From Cetobacterium sp. NK01 (lineage in GTDB: Bacteria > Fusobacteriota > Fusobacteriia > Fusobacteriales > Fusobacteriaceae): DNA of 64,000 nucleotides. The DNA lies in the NCBI RefSeq assembly GCF_024506395.1, contig NZ_JANIBO010000002.1, positions 62,001-126,000 of the forward strand. The letters run 5' to 3'. Made by a program: the position numbers and the translations under genes. The notes beneath the pieces are model-generated. The model had not been told where the DNA came from and did no database searches. It was given only the letters and a program-made list of their open reading frames with translations. Shown one piece after another: positions 1 to 7,725 of the stretch. Numbering within the stretch: the stretch's first letter is position 1; each line of letters starts with the position of its first letter.

Positions 1-119
1 AGAATTGGGCTAAAAATGAAGGGCTAGATCAAAGAAAAGGATGGTTAAACACAGAGGAATTTAAAGCTCAATGGAAAAATGATTATAACTCTTTAACTGA
101 ACTGTTTGGTAAAAAGTAA
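1..119 (+). CDS. C-terminal end of a TctC-like tricarboxylate-binding protein (partial)
   Basis: An open frame runs from the window edge (first full codon at 3) to a TAA at 117-119 and gives 38 residues ending LTELFGKK. The gene starts outside the window. It lies directly upstream of tctB and tctA in the same direction. In tripartite tricarboxylate transporters the periplasmic binding protein usually precedes the small and large membrane subunits, so it is most likely the TctC-family solute receptor. The tail itself is too short for a family assignment; the call rests on position. Confidence 0.6.
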   Translation, partial: NWAKNEGLDQRKGWLNTEEFKAQWKNDYNSLTELFGKK

Positions 120-160
120 TATCAAAGTAAAGAATACTTATAATAGGGAGTGAAATAAAT

Positions 161-670
161 TTGGATATTATATTTTCAATAGCATTAATTATATTTAATA
201 TTTATTGTTTCTTTTTAGTTGGAATAGAATCACCAGCTCCTACCTTAACGGAATTAGGAGCTGCGTTTTGGCCAAGAATAGTTATATCTTTAATGGTTAT
301 TTTATTAATAGCTAATTTAATTAATCAACTAAAAATAAGAAAAGAAAAAACAGTTCATGAAAAGATCGACATAATATCTTTTTTTAAAAGTAAATTATTT
401 ATAGGAATGGTTCTAGTTTCAATTATGGCCCTTTCAACTCCATACATTGGATTTTTAACATCATGTTTTGGATTTTTAGTGACTTATGCAATTTTATTAG
501 GAGAGAGAAATATATTTAAAGTTATATTAAACTCTTTAATAATAACTTTTATTCTTTATATAATTTTTCAGGGACTATTAGATATAAGATTAGAAAGAGG
601 AATAGGAATATTCCGTAACTTAGCACTTTTCCTTGAAGGTATATTATTAAATATTAAAAGGGGGCTATAA
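161..670 (+). CDS. tctB: TctB-family small membrane subunit of a tripartite tricarboxylate transporter
   Basis: This 169-residue protein has about four predicted hydrophobic segments, the layout of the small TctB subunit (length typical of 140-170). Segments fall near residues 3-21, 35-52, 77-107 and 115-137, with a charged cytoplasmic loop between the second and third. The start is a TTG at 161, preceded at good distance by a GGGAG Shine-Dalgarno at 146-150. It ends 3 bases before tctA, so the two are translationally linked. The TctCBA system takes up carboxylates (citrate, tartrate and similar) using a secondary gradient. The substrate cannot be read from the sequence. Confidence 0.85.
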   Translation: MDIIFSIALIIFNIYCFFLVGIESPAPTLTELGAAFWPRIVISLMVILLIANLINQLKIRKEKTVHEKIDIISFFKSKLFIGMVLVSIMALSTPYIGFLTSCFGFLVTYAILLGERNIFKVILNSLIITFILYIIFQGLLDIRLERGIGIFRNLALFLEGILLNIKRGL

Positions 671-673
671 GTT

Positions 674-2173
674 ATGTTTGATCTGTTAGGTATGGGATTA
701 AGAATTATATTAAACCCTAGTACATTTTTATTAATAACTGCAGGAACTATTTTAGGTGTTGTTTTTGGAGCAATGCCTGGTGTTAGTGCATCTATGGCAG
801 TTGCACTAGCGTTACCTTTTGCTTATGCAATGGATCCTGTTATTGCAATTGCATTTTTAGTTTCAGTATATTGTGCATCAATAACTGGAGGTGGTATAAC
901 AGCAATATTATTTAAAATACCAGGAACACCTTCTAGTGCACCTACAACTTTTGATGGATACCCAATGGCTCAAAGAGGGGAAGCAGGAAAAGCTTTGGGA
1001 TTCTCACTAATTGCATCAGCTGTTGGAGGATTAGTTGCAGCATTTGCAATGGCTTTAGTATCTCCACAACTTGCAAGTATAGCATTAGAGTTTGGACCTT
1101 CTGAACTATTTGCTGTATCTTTTTTAGGAATTTCAGTTTTATCATGTTTAGATAGTGATAATATAGTAAAAACTTTAATATCAGGTTTGATTGGACTTTT
1201 ATTAGCTTGTGTTGGAATGGATCCAATGTTGGGAATTTCTAGATTTACTTGGGGAAGTTCTACACTACTTTCTGGAATAGAGATGATCCCAATAATGATT
1301 GGATTATTTGCTGTTACAGAAGTATTGAAGCAAACTGCTAAATCAAAAAAAATTGAAGTAAGTGATAAAGAAAAAAATGAATCAACAAAAATGAAAACAG
1401 TTCTTCCATCTGTAAAGGAGATTTGGGAAACAAAGGGTACGATGACAAGATCTTCTATATTAGGAACTGTAATTGGAATACTTCCAGGAGCAGGAGCTAC
1501 AATAGCATCATTTTTATCATATGCTATTGAAAAAAAGGTGTCAAAACATCCAGAGAAATTAGGAACGGGAATAGCTGATGGAATAGTAGCATCAGAAGCA
1601 GCTAATAATGCTGCAACAGGTGGATCTATGGTTCCTTTGTTATCTCTTGGAATTCCAGGTGGAAATGCAGCGGCAATAATGATGACTGCTCTAGTTATAA
1701 AAGGTGTACAAATAGGACCTTTATTAATAAAAACACAGCCACAATATTTAGCATCTGTATTTGGTTCAATGCTTATAACAAATATTGTAATGGTTATTGT
1801 TGCTATGGCTGTAGCAAAAGTATTTGCGAAAATTTTAGCAATTCCATATACAATATTAGGACCAGTTATCGTTATGTTAGCAACAATAGGAGCGTATGCT
1901 TTAAAAAATAATACTGGAGATGTTATTTTAATGGCGGCAGCTGGAATAATAGGGTATATGTTTGTAAAATTAGGTTATAATTCAGCAGCTTTAGTTTTAG
2001 GTCTTGTGTTAGGTCAAATGAGTGAATCTAACTTTAGACGTGCATATACTTTAGCTAATGGAGATCTAGTAAAAGTATTTACAAGACCAATAACAGCAGT
2101 ATTGATGATTGCTTGTGTATTGATGTTAGTTTATCCTCTTATAAAATATATACTTAGAAAAAAAAGTTGGTAA
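674..2173 (+). CDS. tctA: TctA-family large membrane subunit of a tripartite tricarboxylate transporter
   Basis: A 499-residue polytopic membrane protein of the usual TctA length. The conserved glycine/proline motif GAMPGVSAS lies at residues 32-40. A second copy of the fold carries ILPGAGATIASF near 268-279, followed by GIPGGNAAA near 328. TctA forms the translocation channel for the carboxylate delivered by TctC. The ATG at 674 follows an AAAAGGGGG ribosome site inside the end of tctB. A strong intrinsic terminator follows the stop directly, so tctCBA is a closed operon. Confidence 0.93.
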   Translation: MFDLLGMGLRIILNPSTFLLITAGTILGVVFGAMPGVSASMAVALALPFAYAMDPVIAIAFLVSVYCASITGGGITAILFKIPGTPSSAPTTFDGYPMAQRGEAGKALGFSLIASAVGGLVAAFAMALVSPQLASIALEFGPSELFAVSFLGISVLSCLDSDNIVKTLISGLIGLLLACVGMDPMLGISRFTWGSSTLLSGIEMIPIMIGLFAVTEVLKQTAKSKKIEVSDKEKNESTKMKTVLPSVKEIWETKGTMTRSSILGTVIGILPGAGATIASFLSYAIEKKVSKHPEKLGTGIADGIVASEAANNAATGGSMVPLLSLGIPGGNAAAIMMTALVIKGVQIGPLLIKTQPQYLASVFGSMLITNIVMVIVAMAVAKVFAKILAIPYTILGPVIVMLATIGAYALKNNTGDVILMAAAGIIGYMFVKLGYNSAALVLGLVLGQMSESNFRRAYTLANGDLVKVFTRPITAVLMIACVLMLVYPLIKYILRKKSW

Positions 2174-2179
2174 ATAAAA

Positions 2180-2209
2180 AAATTGCAGGTAAAATCTGCA
2201 ATTTTTTTA
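2180..2209 (+). terminator. Intrinsic terminator of the tct operon
   Basis: A stem of AATTGCAG and CTGCAATT around a 7-base loop is followed by a T-rich tract. It begins 7 bases after the tctA stop. The same stem word recurs in the terminator at 7623. Confidence 0.9.
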
Positions 2210-2355
2210 TTTTTTGGAATTAATGCTAGAATATTATTAGGTGCTAGATTTTACATTAAAGAAAATTATCCCTAACAGAAAAGGGGGGACCTTGACTAAA
2301 TTATTTAGATTTTCTTTTTTATCACAGAAAAATGATTTCATAATTTGAAAAAAAT

Positions 2356-2364
2356 TGGTATAAT
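2356..2364 (+). promoter_or_regulatory. Extended -10 promoter for the rsgA leader
   Basis: TATAAT at 2359-2364 is preceded by TG one base upstream (TGG-TATAAT), an extended -10 element. No convincing -35 lies 17 bases upstream. It is about 48 bases before the leader peptide. The remaining 2210-2355 stretch shows only AT-rich sequence with no gene I can support. Confidence 0.55.
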
Positions 2365-2411
2365 TTATTACTAAATTGAAAATTAAAAAAAATATATAGG
2401 GAGTGTGTTTT

Positions 2412-2471
2412 ATGAGAAAAAATAAAAGTGTATTAGAGAGTGTAATGAAGAAGGAGGGATTGAATAAATAA
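2412..2471 (+). CDS. Short leader peptide upstream of rsgA
   Basis: A 19-codon reading frame (MRKNKSVLESVMKKEGLNK) starts at an ATG with a TAGGGAG ribosome site at a suitable distance and stops 51 bases before the rsgA start. It is too short for homology. Its last five sense codons form the left arm of a strong hairpin at 2451-2490. Ribosomes finishing this frame would therefore open that hairpin, the arrangement of a translational attenuator. Whether the peptide is made is untested. Confidence 0.5.
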   Translation: MRKNKSVLESVMKKEGLNK

Positions 2472-2490
2472 CCTACTTCAATACCTCCTT
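2451..2490 (+). promoter_or_regulatory. Leader hairpin containing SD-like and anti-SD-like arms
   Basis: Left arm 2451-2464 (AAGGAGGGATTGAA) pairs with right arm 2477-2490 (TTCAATACCTCCTT) with one G/A mismatch, around a 12-base loop. The right arm and the next base read ACCTCCTTT, the same as the 3' tail of 16S rRNA. The right-arm CCTCCT (2484-2489) can alternatively pair with the rsgA ribosome site AGGAGG (2509-2514), so two exclusive folds are possible. No T-tract follows, so it is not a plain terminator. Confidence 0.6.
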
Positions 2491-2522
2491 TAAGTTAAAT
2501 TAAAAAATAGGAGGCGTTTATT

Positions 2523-3590
2523 TTGAATATATTAGAAAATTATGGTTTAAAAAATATTTATATTGAGGAAGCTAAAAACTATCCTAAGCTTAAATTAGCT
2601 AGAGTCATAGCTCAATATAAAGGTTTATATAAAATTATTACTGAATGTAATGAAAAATTAGCTGAAATATCTGGGAAGTTTAGATATGAAGCTACAGAAT
2701 CGATTGAATTTCCTGCAGTTGGAGATTATGTGATGGTTTCATTTGATGAAAATGATTCTAAAGCTATTATACATAAAATTTTAACAAGAAAAACTACTTT
2801 TTCTCGAACGGCAGTTGGAATAAGTGATCAAGTTCAAATTATTGCAACTAATATTGATATTGTTTTTATTTGTATGTCTTTAAATGAAAATTATAATTTA
2901 AATAGACTAGAAAGATATCTTTCTATAACTTGGGACAGTGGTGCAGTTCCTGTTATTGTTTTAACAAAGTCTGATCTTTCTAAAAATTTGCTTAAGTGTA
3001 TACAAGAAGTTGAAGAAATATCAGCTTTTTCAGATATTATTGTTACAACATTTAAAGAAGATAACATTGATAAATTTAAAAAATATTTAAAAAAAGATAT
3101 AACTACAGCTTTTATTGGCTCTTCAGGAGTTGGAAAATCAACTTTAATTAATGAAATTTTAGGAGAAAATCGACTAGAAACAAAGAGTATTAGTAAAGGA
3201 GATAAAGGTAAGCATACTACAACAGGGCGTGAAATGTTTGTTTCACCTTTTGGTGGAGTCATAATTGATACCCCTGGAATGAGAGAGATTGGAATTCAAA
3301 GTGCTGATGTATCTAAGTATTTTTTAGAGATGGAAGATTTAGTGAATCAATGTAAATTTAATAACTGTTCTCACACTGATGAACCAGGTTGTGCTGTGAA
3401 AAAAGCATTGATAAATGGCCTTATAGATGAAAGAAGAATTGAAAACTACTTTAAGCTAAAAAGAGAAAGTTCATACGATGGACTAACTAGTAAAGAGTTA
3501 GAACAACAAAAATTAAATCAAATGTTTAAAGAAGTTGGTGGAGTGAAAAAGGCTAGAAAATTTATAAAAGACAGACAAAAAAGAAAATAA
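2523..3590 (+). CDS. rsgA: Ribosome small-subunit-dependent GTPase A (RsgA/YjeQ)
   Basis: RsgA is a circularly permuted GTPase that acts late in 30S subunit maturation. The 355-residue protein has an N-terminal OB-fold region (about 20-95) and then motifs in the permuted order G4 TKSD (148-151), G1 GSSGVGKS (199-206), HTTT (231-234) and G3 DTPG (249-252). A zinc knuckle with C277, C282, H284 and C290 is complete. The start is a TTG at 2523 behind AGGAGG. The length resembles the longer RsgA forms rather than the shorter Firmicutes type of about 300 residues. A leader peptide and hairpin upstream suggest translational control. Fragments of an acetyltransferase follow. Confidence 0.95.
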   Translation: MNILENYGLKNIYIEEAKNYPKLKLARVIAQYKGLYKIITECNEKLAEISGKFRYEATESIEFPAVGDYVMVSFDENDSKAIIHKILTRKTTFSRTAVGISDQVQIIATNIDIVFICMSLNENYNLNRLERYLSITWDSGAVPVIVLTKSDLSKNLLKCIQEVEEISAFSDIIVTTFKEDNIDKFKKYLKKDITTAFIGSSGVGKSTLINEILGENRLETKSISKGDKGKHTTTGREMFVSPFGGVIIDTPGMREIGIQSADVSKYFLEMEDLVNQCKFNNCSHTDEPGCAVKKALINGLIDERRIENYFKLKRESSYDGLTSKELEQQKLNQMFKEVGGVKKARKFIKDRQKRK

Positions 3591-3715
3591 TAGAAAAAGA
3601 CGAAGTAGAATATAAAACAATATCTTTTGGGCCAGTTTTTATCTCACCTGAATATCATAGAAAAGGGCTTGGAAGAAAGTTGATAAAAATTTTATATAAT
3701 AAAAAAGGAGATTGA
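3590..3715 (+). pseudogene. GNAT acetyltransferase remnant
   Basis: The frame starting at the last base of rsgA reads about 41 residues that include FGPVFISPEYHRKGLGRKLI, the acetyl-CoA binding motif A of GNAT N-acetyltransferases (R/Q-x-x-G-x-G/A). There is no start codon with a ribosome site, and the N-terminal half and everything after motif A are missing. It stops inside the terminator hairpin. I read it as the internal scrap of a decayed gene. Confidence 0.65.
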
Positions 3716-3732
3716 TTTTTTCAATCTCCTTT
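3704..3732. terminator. Bidirectional terminator between rsgA and a minus-strand GNAT fragment
   Basis: A perfect 12-bp stem (AAAGGAGATTGA / TCAATCTCCTTT) has a T5 loop. On the minus strand it is followed by six T residues, so it terminates the minus-strand GNAT fragment best. On the plus strand the T-tract is weaker. Confidence 0.7.
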
Positions 3733-3789
3733 GAATTTTCTCTGAAGTTTTCCAAAATTTAGTGTAAACCTCTAGGCCTCACGACGTTT

Positions 3790-4026
3790 TTACTTATTTA
3801 ATTTCAGATGTAAGATTGGGTAAGGATTACCATGGTCATCAAATTCAGATCTTTTGAATATGCTAAAACCTATATGCTCATAAAAAGCAGTTCCTTGTGG
3901 ATTTTGTTCATTAACATCTACATATTTTACGTTGAGACTAGAAATTGCAAAATTAATAAGTTGCTTACCAATCCCTTTTCCACGAAAATCATCACTTACA
4001 AAAAGCATTTCTATTTTATAGCTCAT
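3790..4026 (-). pseudogene. N-terminally truncated GNAT acetyltransferase
   Basis: A 78-residue frame shows only the C-terminal half of a GNAT fold: beta4 and motif A (MLFVSDDFRGKGIGKQLI), then the NPQGTAFYEHIGF segment typical of the end of the domain. A full domain needs about 140 residues. In-frame stops lie directly upstream of the ATG at 4026, so the missing half is not simply unannotated. An AAGGAG precedes the ATG by about 12 bases, so a short product could still be made. Together with the plus-strand remnant at 3590 this looks like decayed acquired cargo. Confidence 0.6.
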
Positions 4027-4254
4027 TATAATTTTCAACTCCTTAATTTATTCGATATTTTCACTACTGTTCCTAATTATTTATTCTCAAATATATTTAA
4101 ATAATAATTTTCTTTACTTCTTCTAATAAATAGTAATCTTTACTATTCTTTTAGTTAAACCGTATCATCTTTTTCTATAAAAATCAATTCCTTTTCATTT
4201 TTTTAAGAAAAACTTGCTAGTAATTAAAAAAAGAATTAAAATAATGTTAAGCTG

Positions 4255-4260
4255 TATAAT
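4255..4260 (+). promoter_or_regulatory. Candidate -10 element upstream of the nucleotidase gene
   Basis: A perfect TATAAT lies 22 bases before the start codon at 4282. No good -35 is visible at 16-18 bases. The surrounding 4027-4281 gap is otherwise AT-rich sequence without a supportable gene. Confidence 0.4.
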
Positions 4261-4281
4261 ACGAAATCAGGAGGAGATTAA

Positions 4282-6033
4282 ATGAGATTGAAAAATGTGA
4301 TGCTAATAGGAACTTTAACAACATCGTTTTTATTAGCTAAAGAGGTGGATATAAAAATAATATCTAGCTCAGATGTACATGGAAGAATTATTCCTTGGGA
4401 GTATTCTGGAGATTCATATGTTTCTGGAAGTTTTAGTCAAATAGATACTTATGTATCAAAAGAAAAAGAAAATAATAGCAACGTTATCTTAGTTGATGTT
4501 GGTGATGCAATTCAAGATAACTCTGTTGAAAAGTTTTCAAAAGTTTTTCCAAATCCAGTGGCAAAAGTTATGAATGTAATGGATTATGATATATTTGTTC
4601 CAGGAAATCATGAGTTTAACTTTGGATTAGATGTTTTATCAAAGTACACACAGGATTTTAAAGGAAAATCTTTAGCATCAAATCTTTTTTATAAAAAAGA
4701 TGGAAAAGAGTTTCTAGAAGGTTCTACAATAATGGAAAAAGATGGAATTAAAGTTGGATTTATTGGTGTAACAACTCCTCTTATTACAAAGTTTGAAGCA
4801 GATACAGGAAATGTAAAAGATTTAGAGGTTATGGATTCAATTCCAGCTATAAAAGCACAGGTTGAAAAATTAAAAGGAAAAGTGGATGCTATAGTTTTAG
4901 TTGCTCATATGGGATATGATAATGAAAATGGAGTTCCTGGAAGTGGAGTAAAGGATATAGCAAATGCAATTCCAGAAATAGATGTTATTTTATCAGGACA
5001 TGCACATAAAGAGATTTCAAGTGTAGTTGAAAATGGTGTGGTAATAACAGCACCTTATAAATATGGACAAGACTTATCAATAGTTGATTTAAAGTTTGAC
5101 ACTAATAAAAAATCAAAACTTGTATCAAAAGAGGCTAAAACTGTTTCTTTAAAAGGTGTTGAAAATAGTGAAAGAGTAGATAAGATATACGCTCCTTATC
5201 ATGAAAAGTTAAGAGAGGAAGCTAATATAGTTATAGGAAAAGCAACTAATCCTCTTGTACCAAAGGATAAGGTAAAAGGAATTCCAAGTATCTATGTTGA
5301 GGATACAGGACTTGCTACTTTTTTACATAATGTTATGTTAAATTATAGTGATGCACAAGTTGTTGCACTTTCTTTAGATAGAGACGATTCTAAATGGGAT
5401 GCAGGAGAGGTGAAGAAAAAAGATATTGCTTATAACTATCGTTATACAGGTGGAGAGATTACTGTATATGAATTCACAGGGAAAGACCTAAAAAATTATA
5501 TGGAGTGGTCAGCTGAATATTTTAATACTTTAAAACCTGGAGATTTAACAATAAGTTTTGATTTAGATAAAAGATCTTTTAAATATAGCTTATATGATCA
5601 ATTTGGCGGAGCACAATATAAGATTGATTTAAGAGAGGAAAAAGGAAATAGAATAAAAGATTTAAAACTTATGAACGGAACTCCAATAACAGATGATATG
5701 AAAGTTAAAGTTGGAATGAATTCATATAGATTCGATATGTTAGCTAAAAAAGGTGGAATATTTGAAAATAGAAATATACCTATTTTATGGGATTCTAAAA
5801 CCGCTTATGGAAAAACAGAGGGGACTATTCAACAACTATCTATGAAATATGTCCAAGAGAAAAAGGTAATTGATGGACTGCCAGACAATAACTGGGAAAT
5901 AATAGGATTACCAGGAGATAAAAATCAAGCTATAGCAGTTGAACTTATAAATGAAGGAAAAATAACTCTACCAAAAGAGGGAAGAGCTACAAATATAAGA
6001 TCAATAACTGTTGAGGATATAAAAAATAAATAA
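4282..6033 (+). CDS. Periplasmic bifunctional metallophosphatase/5'-nucleotidase (CpdB/YfkN-like)
   Basis: This 583-residue protein hydrolyses nucleotides or 2',3'-cyclic nucleotides in the periplasm, by family. A short signal peptide covers residues 1-19. The calcineurin-type metal motifs are all present: D31-x-H33, G74-D75, GNHE at 108-111, AHMG near 210 and GHAH near 240. A 5'-nucleotidase C-terminal substrate domain follows from about 320, with YRYTGGEITVYEFTG near 390. The ATG follows AGGAGGAG. It has its own terminator. The exact substrate (5'-nucleotides versus 2',3'-cyclic nucleotides) cannot be decided; the DVHGRIIPWEY start resembles the cyclic phosphodiesterase branch. Confidence 0.85.
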   Translation: MRLKNVMLIGTLTTSFLLAKEVDIKIISSSDVHGRIIPWEYSGDSYVSGSFSQIDTYVSKEKENNSNVILVDVGDAIQDNSVEKFSKVFPNPVAKVMNVMDYDIFVPGNHEFNFGLDVLSKYTQDFKGKSLASNLFYKKDGKEFLEGSTIMEKDGIKVGFIGVTTPLITKFEADTGNVKDLEVMDSIPAIKAQVEKLKGKVDAIVLVAHMGYDNENGVPGSGVKDIANAIPEIDVILSGHAHKEISSVVENGVVITAPYKYGQDLSIVDLKFDTNKKSKLVSKEAKTVSLKGVENSERVDKIYAPYHEKLREEANIVIGKATNPLVPKDKVKGIPSIYVEDTGLATFLHNVMLNYSDAQVVALSLDRDDSKWDAGEVKKKDIAYNYRYTGGEITVYEFTGKDLKNYMEWSAEYFNTLKPGDLTISFDLDKRSFKYSLYDQFGGAQYKIDLREEKGNRIKDLKLMNGTPITDDMKVKVGMNSYRFDMLAKKGGIFENRNIPILWDSKTAYGKTEGTIQQLSMKYVQEKKVIDGLPDNNWEIIGLPGDKNQAIAVELINEGKITLPKEGRATNIRSITVEDIKNK

Positions 6034-6041
6034 AAAATATT

Positions 6042-6071
6042 AAAGCTGTGGAAAAATCTACAGCTTTTTGC
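6042..6071 (+). terminator. Intrinsic terminator
   Basis: AAAGCTGT and ACAGCTTT form an 8-bp stem around a 10-base loop, followed by a T tract, just after the nucleotidase stop. Confidence 0.85.
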
Positions 6072-6138
6072 TTTATAGTTGATATATGTGATATAATACT
6101 TCAGATTTAAATTTAATTATTTTATTGGAGGGTGTATT

Positions 6139-7620
6139 TTGAAAAAATTATTACTTAGTTTTTTACTTATTTCGTCATTGGTTGCTGCTCAAGAAAAGGC
6201 GACGCTACTATATTTTAATGACTCTCATGTGATTTATCCAGTTGTAGATAAACATGGTGAGAGAGGAGGAGTTGCTAGAACTAAAACTTTAGTTGACTCT
6301 GTAAAAAAAGAAAATAAAAACACTGTAGTTCTTCAAGGTGGAGATTTAGGAGGGGGAGTTTTGTTTGGAGCTGTTTATCATGGATTTCCAATGATCGAAG
6401 CTTTTAATAAAATGCCAATAGATATTTCAAATTTCGGCCAACATGAGTTTGATTTTGGAGTAACTGAAGCTAGAAACTTAGTTAATAAATCTAAGTTTCA
6501 ATGGATAAGCAGTAACTTAAAGGAGAGTTCAGGAAAGCCTTTTAATAATTCTAAAGAGTATATTGTAAAAAAGATAGGAGACTTTAAAGTTGGTTTTTTA
6601 GGAACTACTGATGGAATGGAGACAACAATTCAAACAACTGAAATTTATCAAGAGGATATAATCAAAAGTATTGGAGAAAATTTAGAAAAACTAAAAAAAG
6701 AAAAAGTTGATTTCATAGTTCTTTTAACTCAATCAGAACCAGAGCTTAATATAGAGATTTTAGAAAAATATCCAGAAATAAATGCAGTATTAGCAGAAGA
6801 AAAATCTGAAAAATATAATTTTGTGACATATGTAGGAGAAAAGCCAATTGTTTCTCCACAAGGAAATATGGGATCTATTGTAAAAATTGATATATTTAAA
6901 AATAAAGATGGAAAAATAAAACAAAGTTTAGAATTTTTACCAGTGGATAGCTCTGTTCCTTCAGATAAGGAGATGTTAAAATTAGAAGAGTTTTATAAAG
7001 AGAAATTAGATAGAGACCTAGGAACTGTTATTGCAAAAAACAATGTAAAACTAGATTCAGGGTTTGGAGAGAATCATCACGCTAGATATGAGGAAAGCAA
7101 TGTAGGAAATCTAATAGCAGATGCTTATAAAAATCACTTTGATACAGAGATTGCATTTATGAATGGTGGAGGAATTAGAGCAAATATAGAATCTGGAGAT
7201 TTTAGATTAAGAGATGCAATATCAATTCTTCCATTTTCAAATAAAGTTGGTGCTTTTAAATATAGTGGAAAAACTATAGTAGAAGCATTGGAGCATGGAG
7301 TTAGTAGTGTGGATAAGAAAGCTGGAAGATTTTTACAGGTTTCAGGAATGGAGTATAGTTATAATCCAAAAAATGAAGTGGGATCAAGAGTAAGTAGTGT
7401 TACTATAAATGGTAAACCTATTCAATTAGAAACTATCTATACAGTGGCTCTTCCTTTATACATCAAAAATGGTGGAGATGGATTCCAAATGTTAAAAAAT
7501 ACTGTAGGAGTAGTAGAAATAGATTCAGAAAAAAATATTGATTCAGATATTTTTATTGATTATGTGAAAAAAATAAAGGTATTAAATCCTAAATTAGAGG
7601 GAAGAATAGTTGTAAAATAA
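6139..7620 (+). CDS. 5'-nucleotidase/UshA-family protein with a degenerate metal site
   Basis: This is a 493-residue exported protein (signal peptide about 1-17, ending VAAQ) with the two-domain architecture of UshA. The N-terminal metallophosphatase domain keeps D28-x-H30 and GGD (67-69). The GNHE motif reads GQHE (100-103). The later H of the THxG motif is replaced (LLTQSE, Q198), and the GHxH motif is absent (AVLAEEKSE near 216-224). The C-terminal domain is well preserved: GNLIADAY, FMNGGGIRA and LPFSNK. Family knowledge says the lost residues bind the two metals, so I infer weak or absent hydrolase activity and possibly a nucleotide- or substrate-binding role. The start is a TTG at 6139 after TTGGAGGGTG. 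It is a single-gene unit between terminators. Confidence 0.8.
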   Translation: MKKLLLSFLLISSLVAAQEKATLLYFNDSHVIYPVVDKHGERGGVARTKTLVDSVKKENKNTVVLQGGDLGGGVLFGAVYHGFPMIEAFNKMPIDISNFGQHEFDFGVTEARNLVNKSKFQWISSNLKESSGKPFNNSKEYIVKKIGDFKVGFLGTTDGMETTIQTTEIYQEDIIKSIGENLEKLKKEKVDFIVLLTQSEPELNIEILEKYPEINAVLAEEKSEKYNFVTYVGEKPIVSPQGNMGSIVKIDIFKNKDGKIKQSLEFLPVDSSVPSDKEMLKLEEFYKEKLDRDLGTVIAKNNVKLDSGFGENHHARYEESNVGNLIADAYKNHFDTEIAFMNGGGIRANIESGDFRLRDAISILPFSNKVGAFKYSGKTIVEALEHGVSSVDKKAGRFLQVSGMEYSYNPKNEVGSRVSSVTINGKPIQLETIYTVALPLYIKNGGDGFQMLKNTVGVVEIDSEKNIDSDIFIDYVKKIKVLNPKLEGRIVVK

Positions 7621-7622
7621 GG

Positions 7623-7650
7623 AAATTGCAGAGTGAAATCTGCAATTTTT
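7623..7650 (+). terminator. Intrinsic terminator
   Basis: AAATTGCAG and CTGCAATTT enclose an 8-base loop, followed by T residues. The stem is nearly the same as that at 2180. Confidence 0.9.
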
Positions 7651-7658
7651 TATTTTAC

Positions 7659-7690
7659 TTGACATATTGAAAATAATGAGCTATATAGCT
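7659..7690 (+). promoter_or_regulatory. Sigma70-type promoter with a palindrome over the -10
   Basis: TTGACA at 7659-7664 and TATATA at 7682-7687 are separated by 17 bases. The -10 lies inside a perfect 12-base palindrome, AGCTATATAGCT (7679-7690), a possible operator. It drives the exported TSCPD gene. Confidence 0.75.
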
Positions 7691-7725
7691 ATATTAATAA
7701 TATAAAAATACAAGGGGGAAAAGTT

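Noticed and set aside
942-1226. Minus-strand open frame of 94 codons inside tctA
   Set aside because: Low-complexity Leu/Gln-rich translation, no ribosome site, fully antisense to a conserved gene.
2891-3262. Minus-strand frame of 123 codons inside rsgA
   Set aside because: Antisense shadow of the GTPase domain with no ribosome site or homology.
3765-3790. Small GC-richer patch between the two GNAT fragments, possible attachment site
   Set aside because: No direct-repeat partner, integrase or tRNA nearby; too short to interpret.
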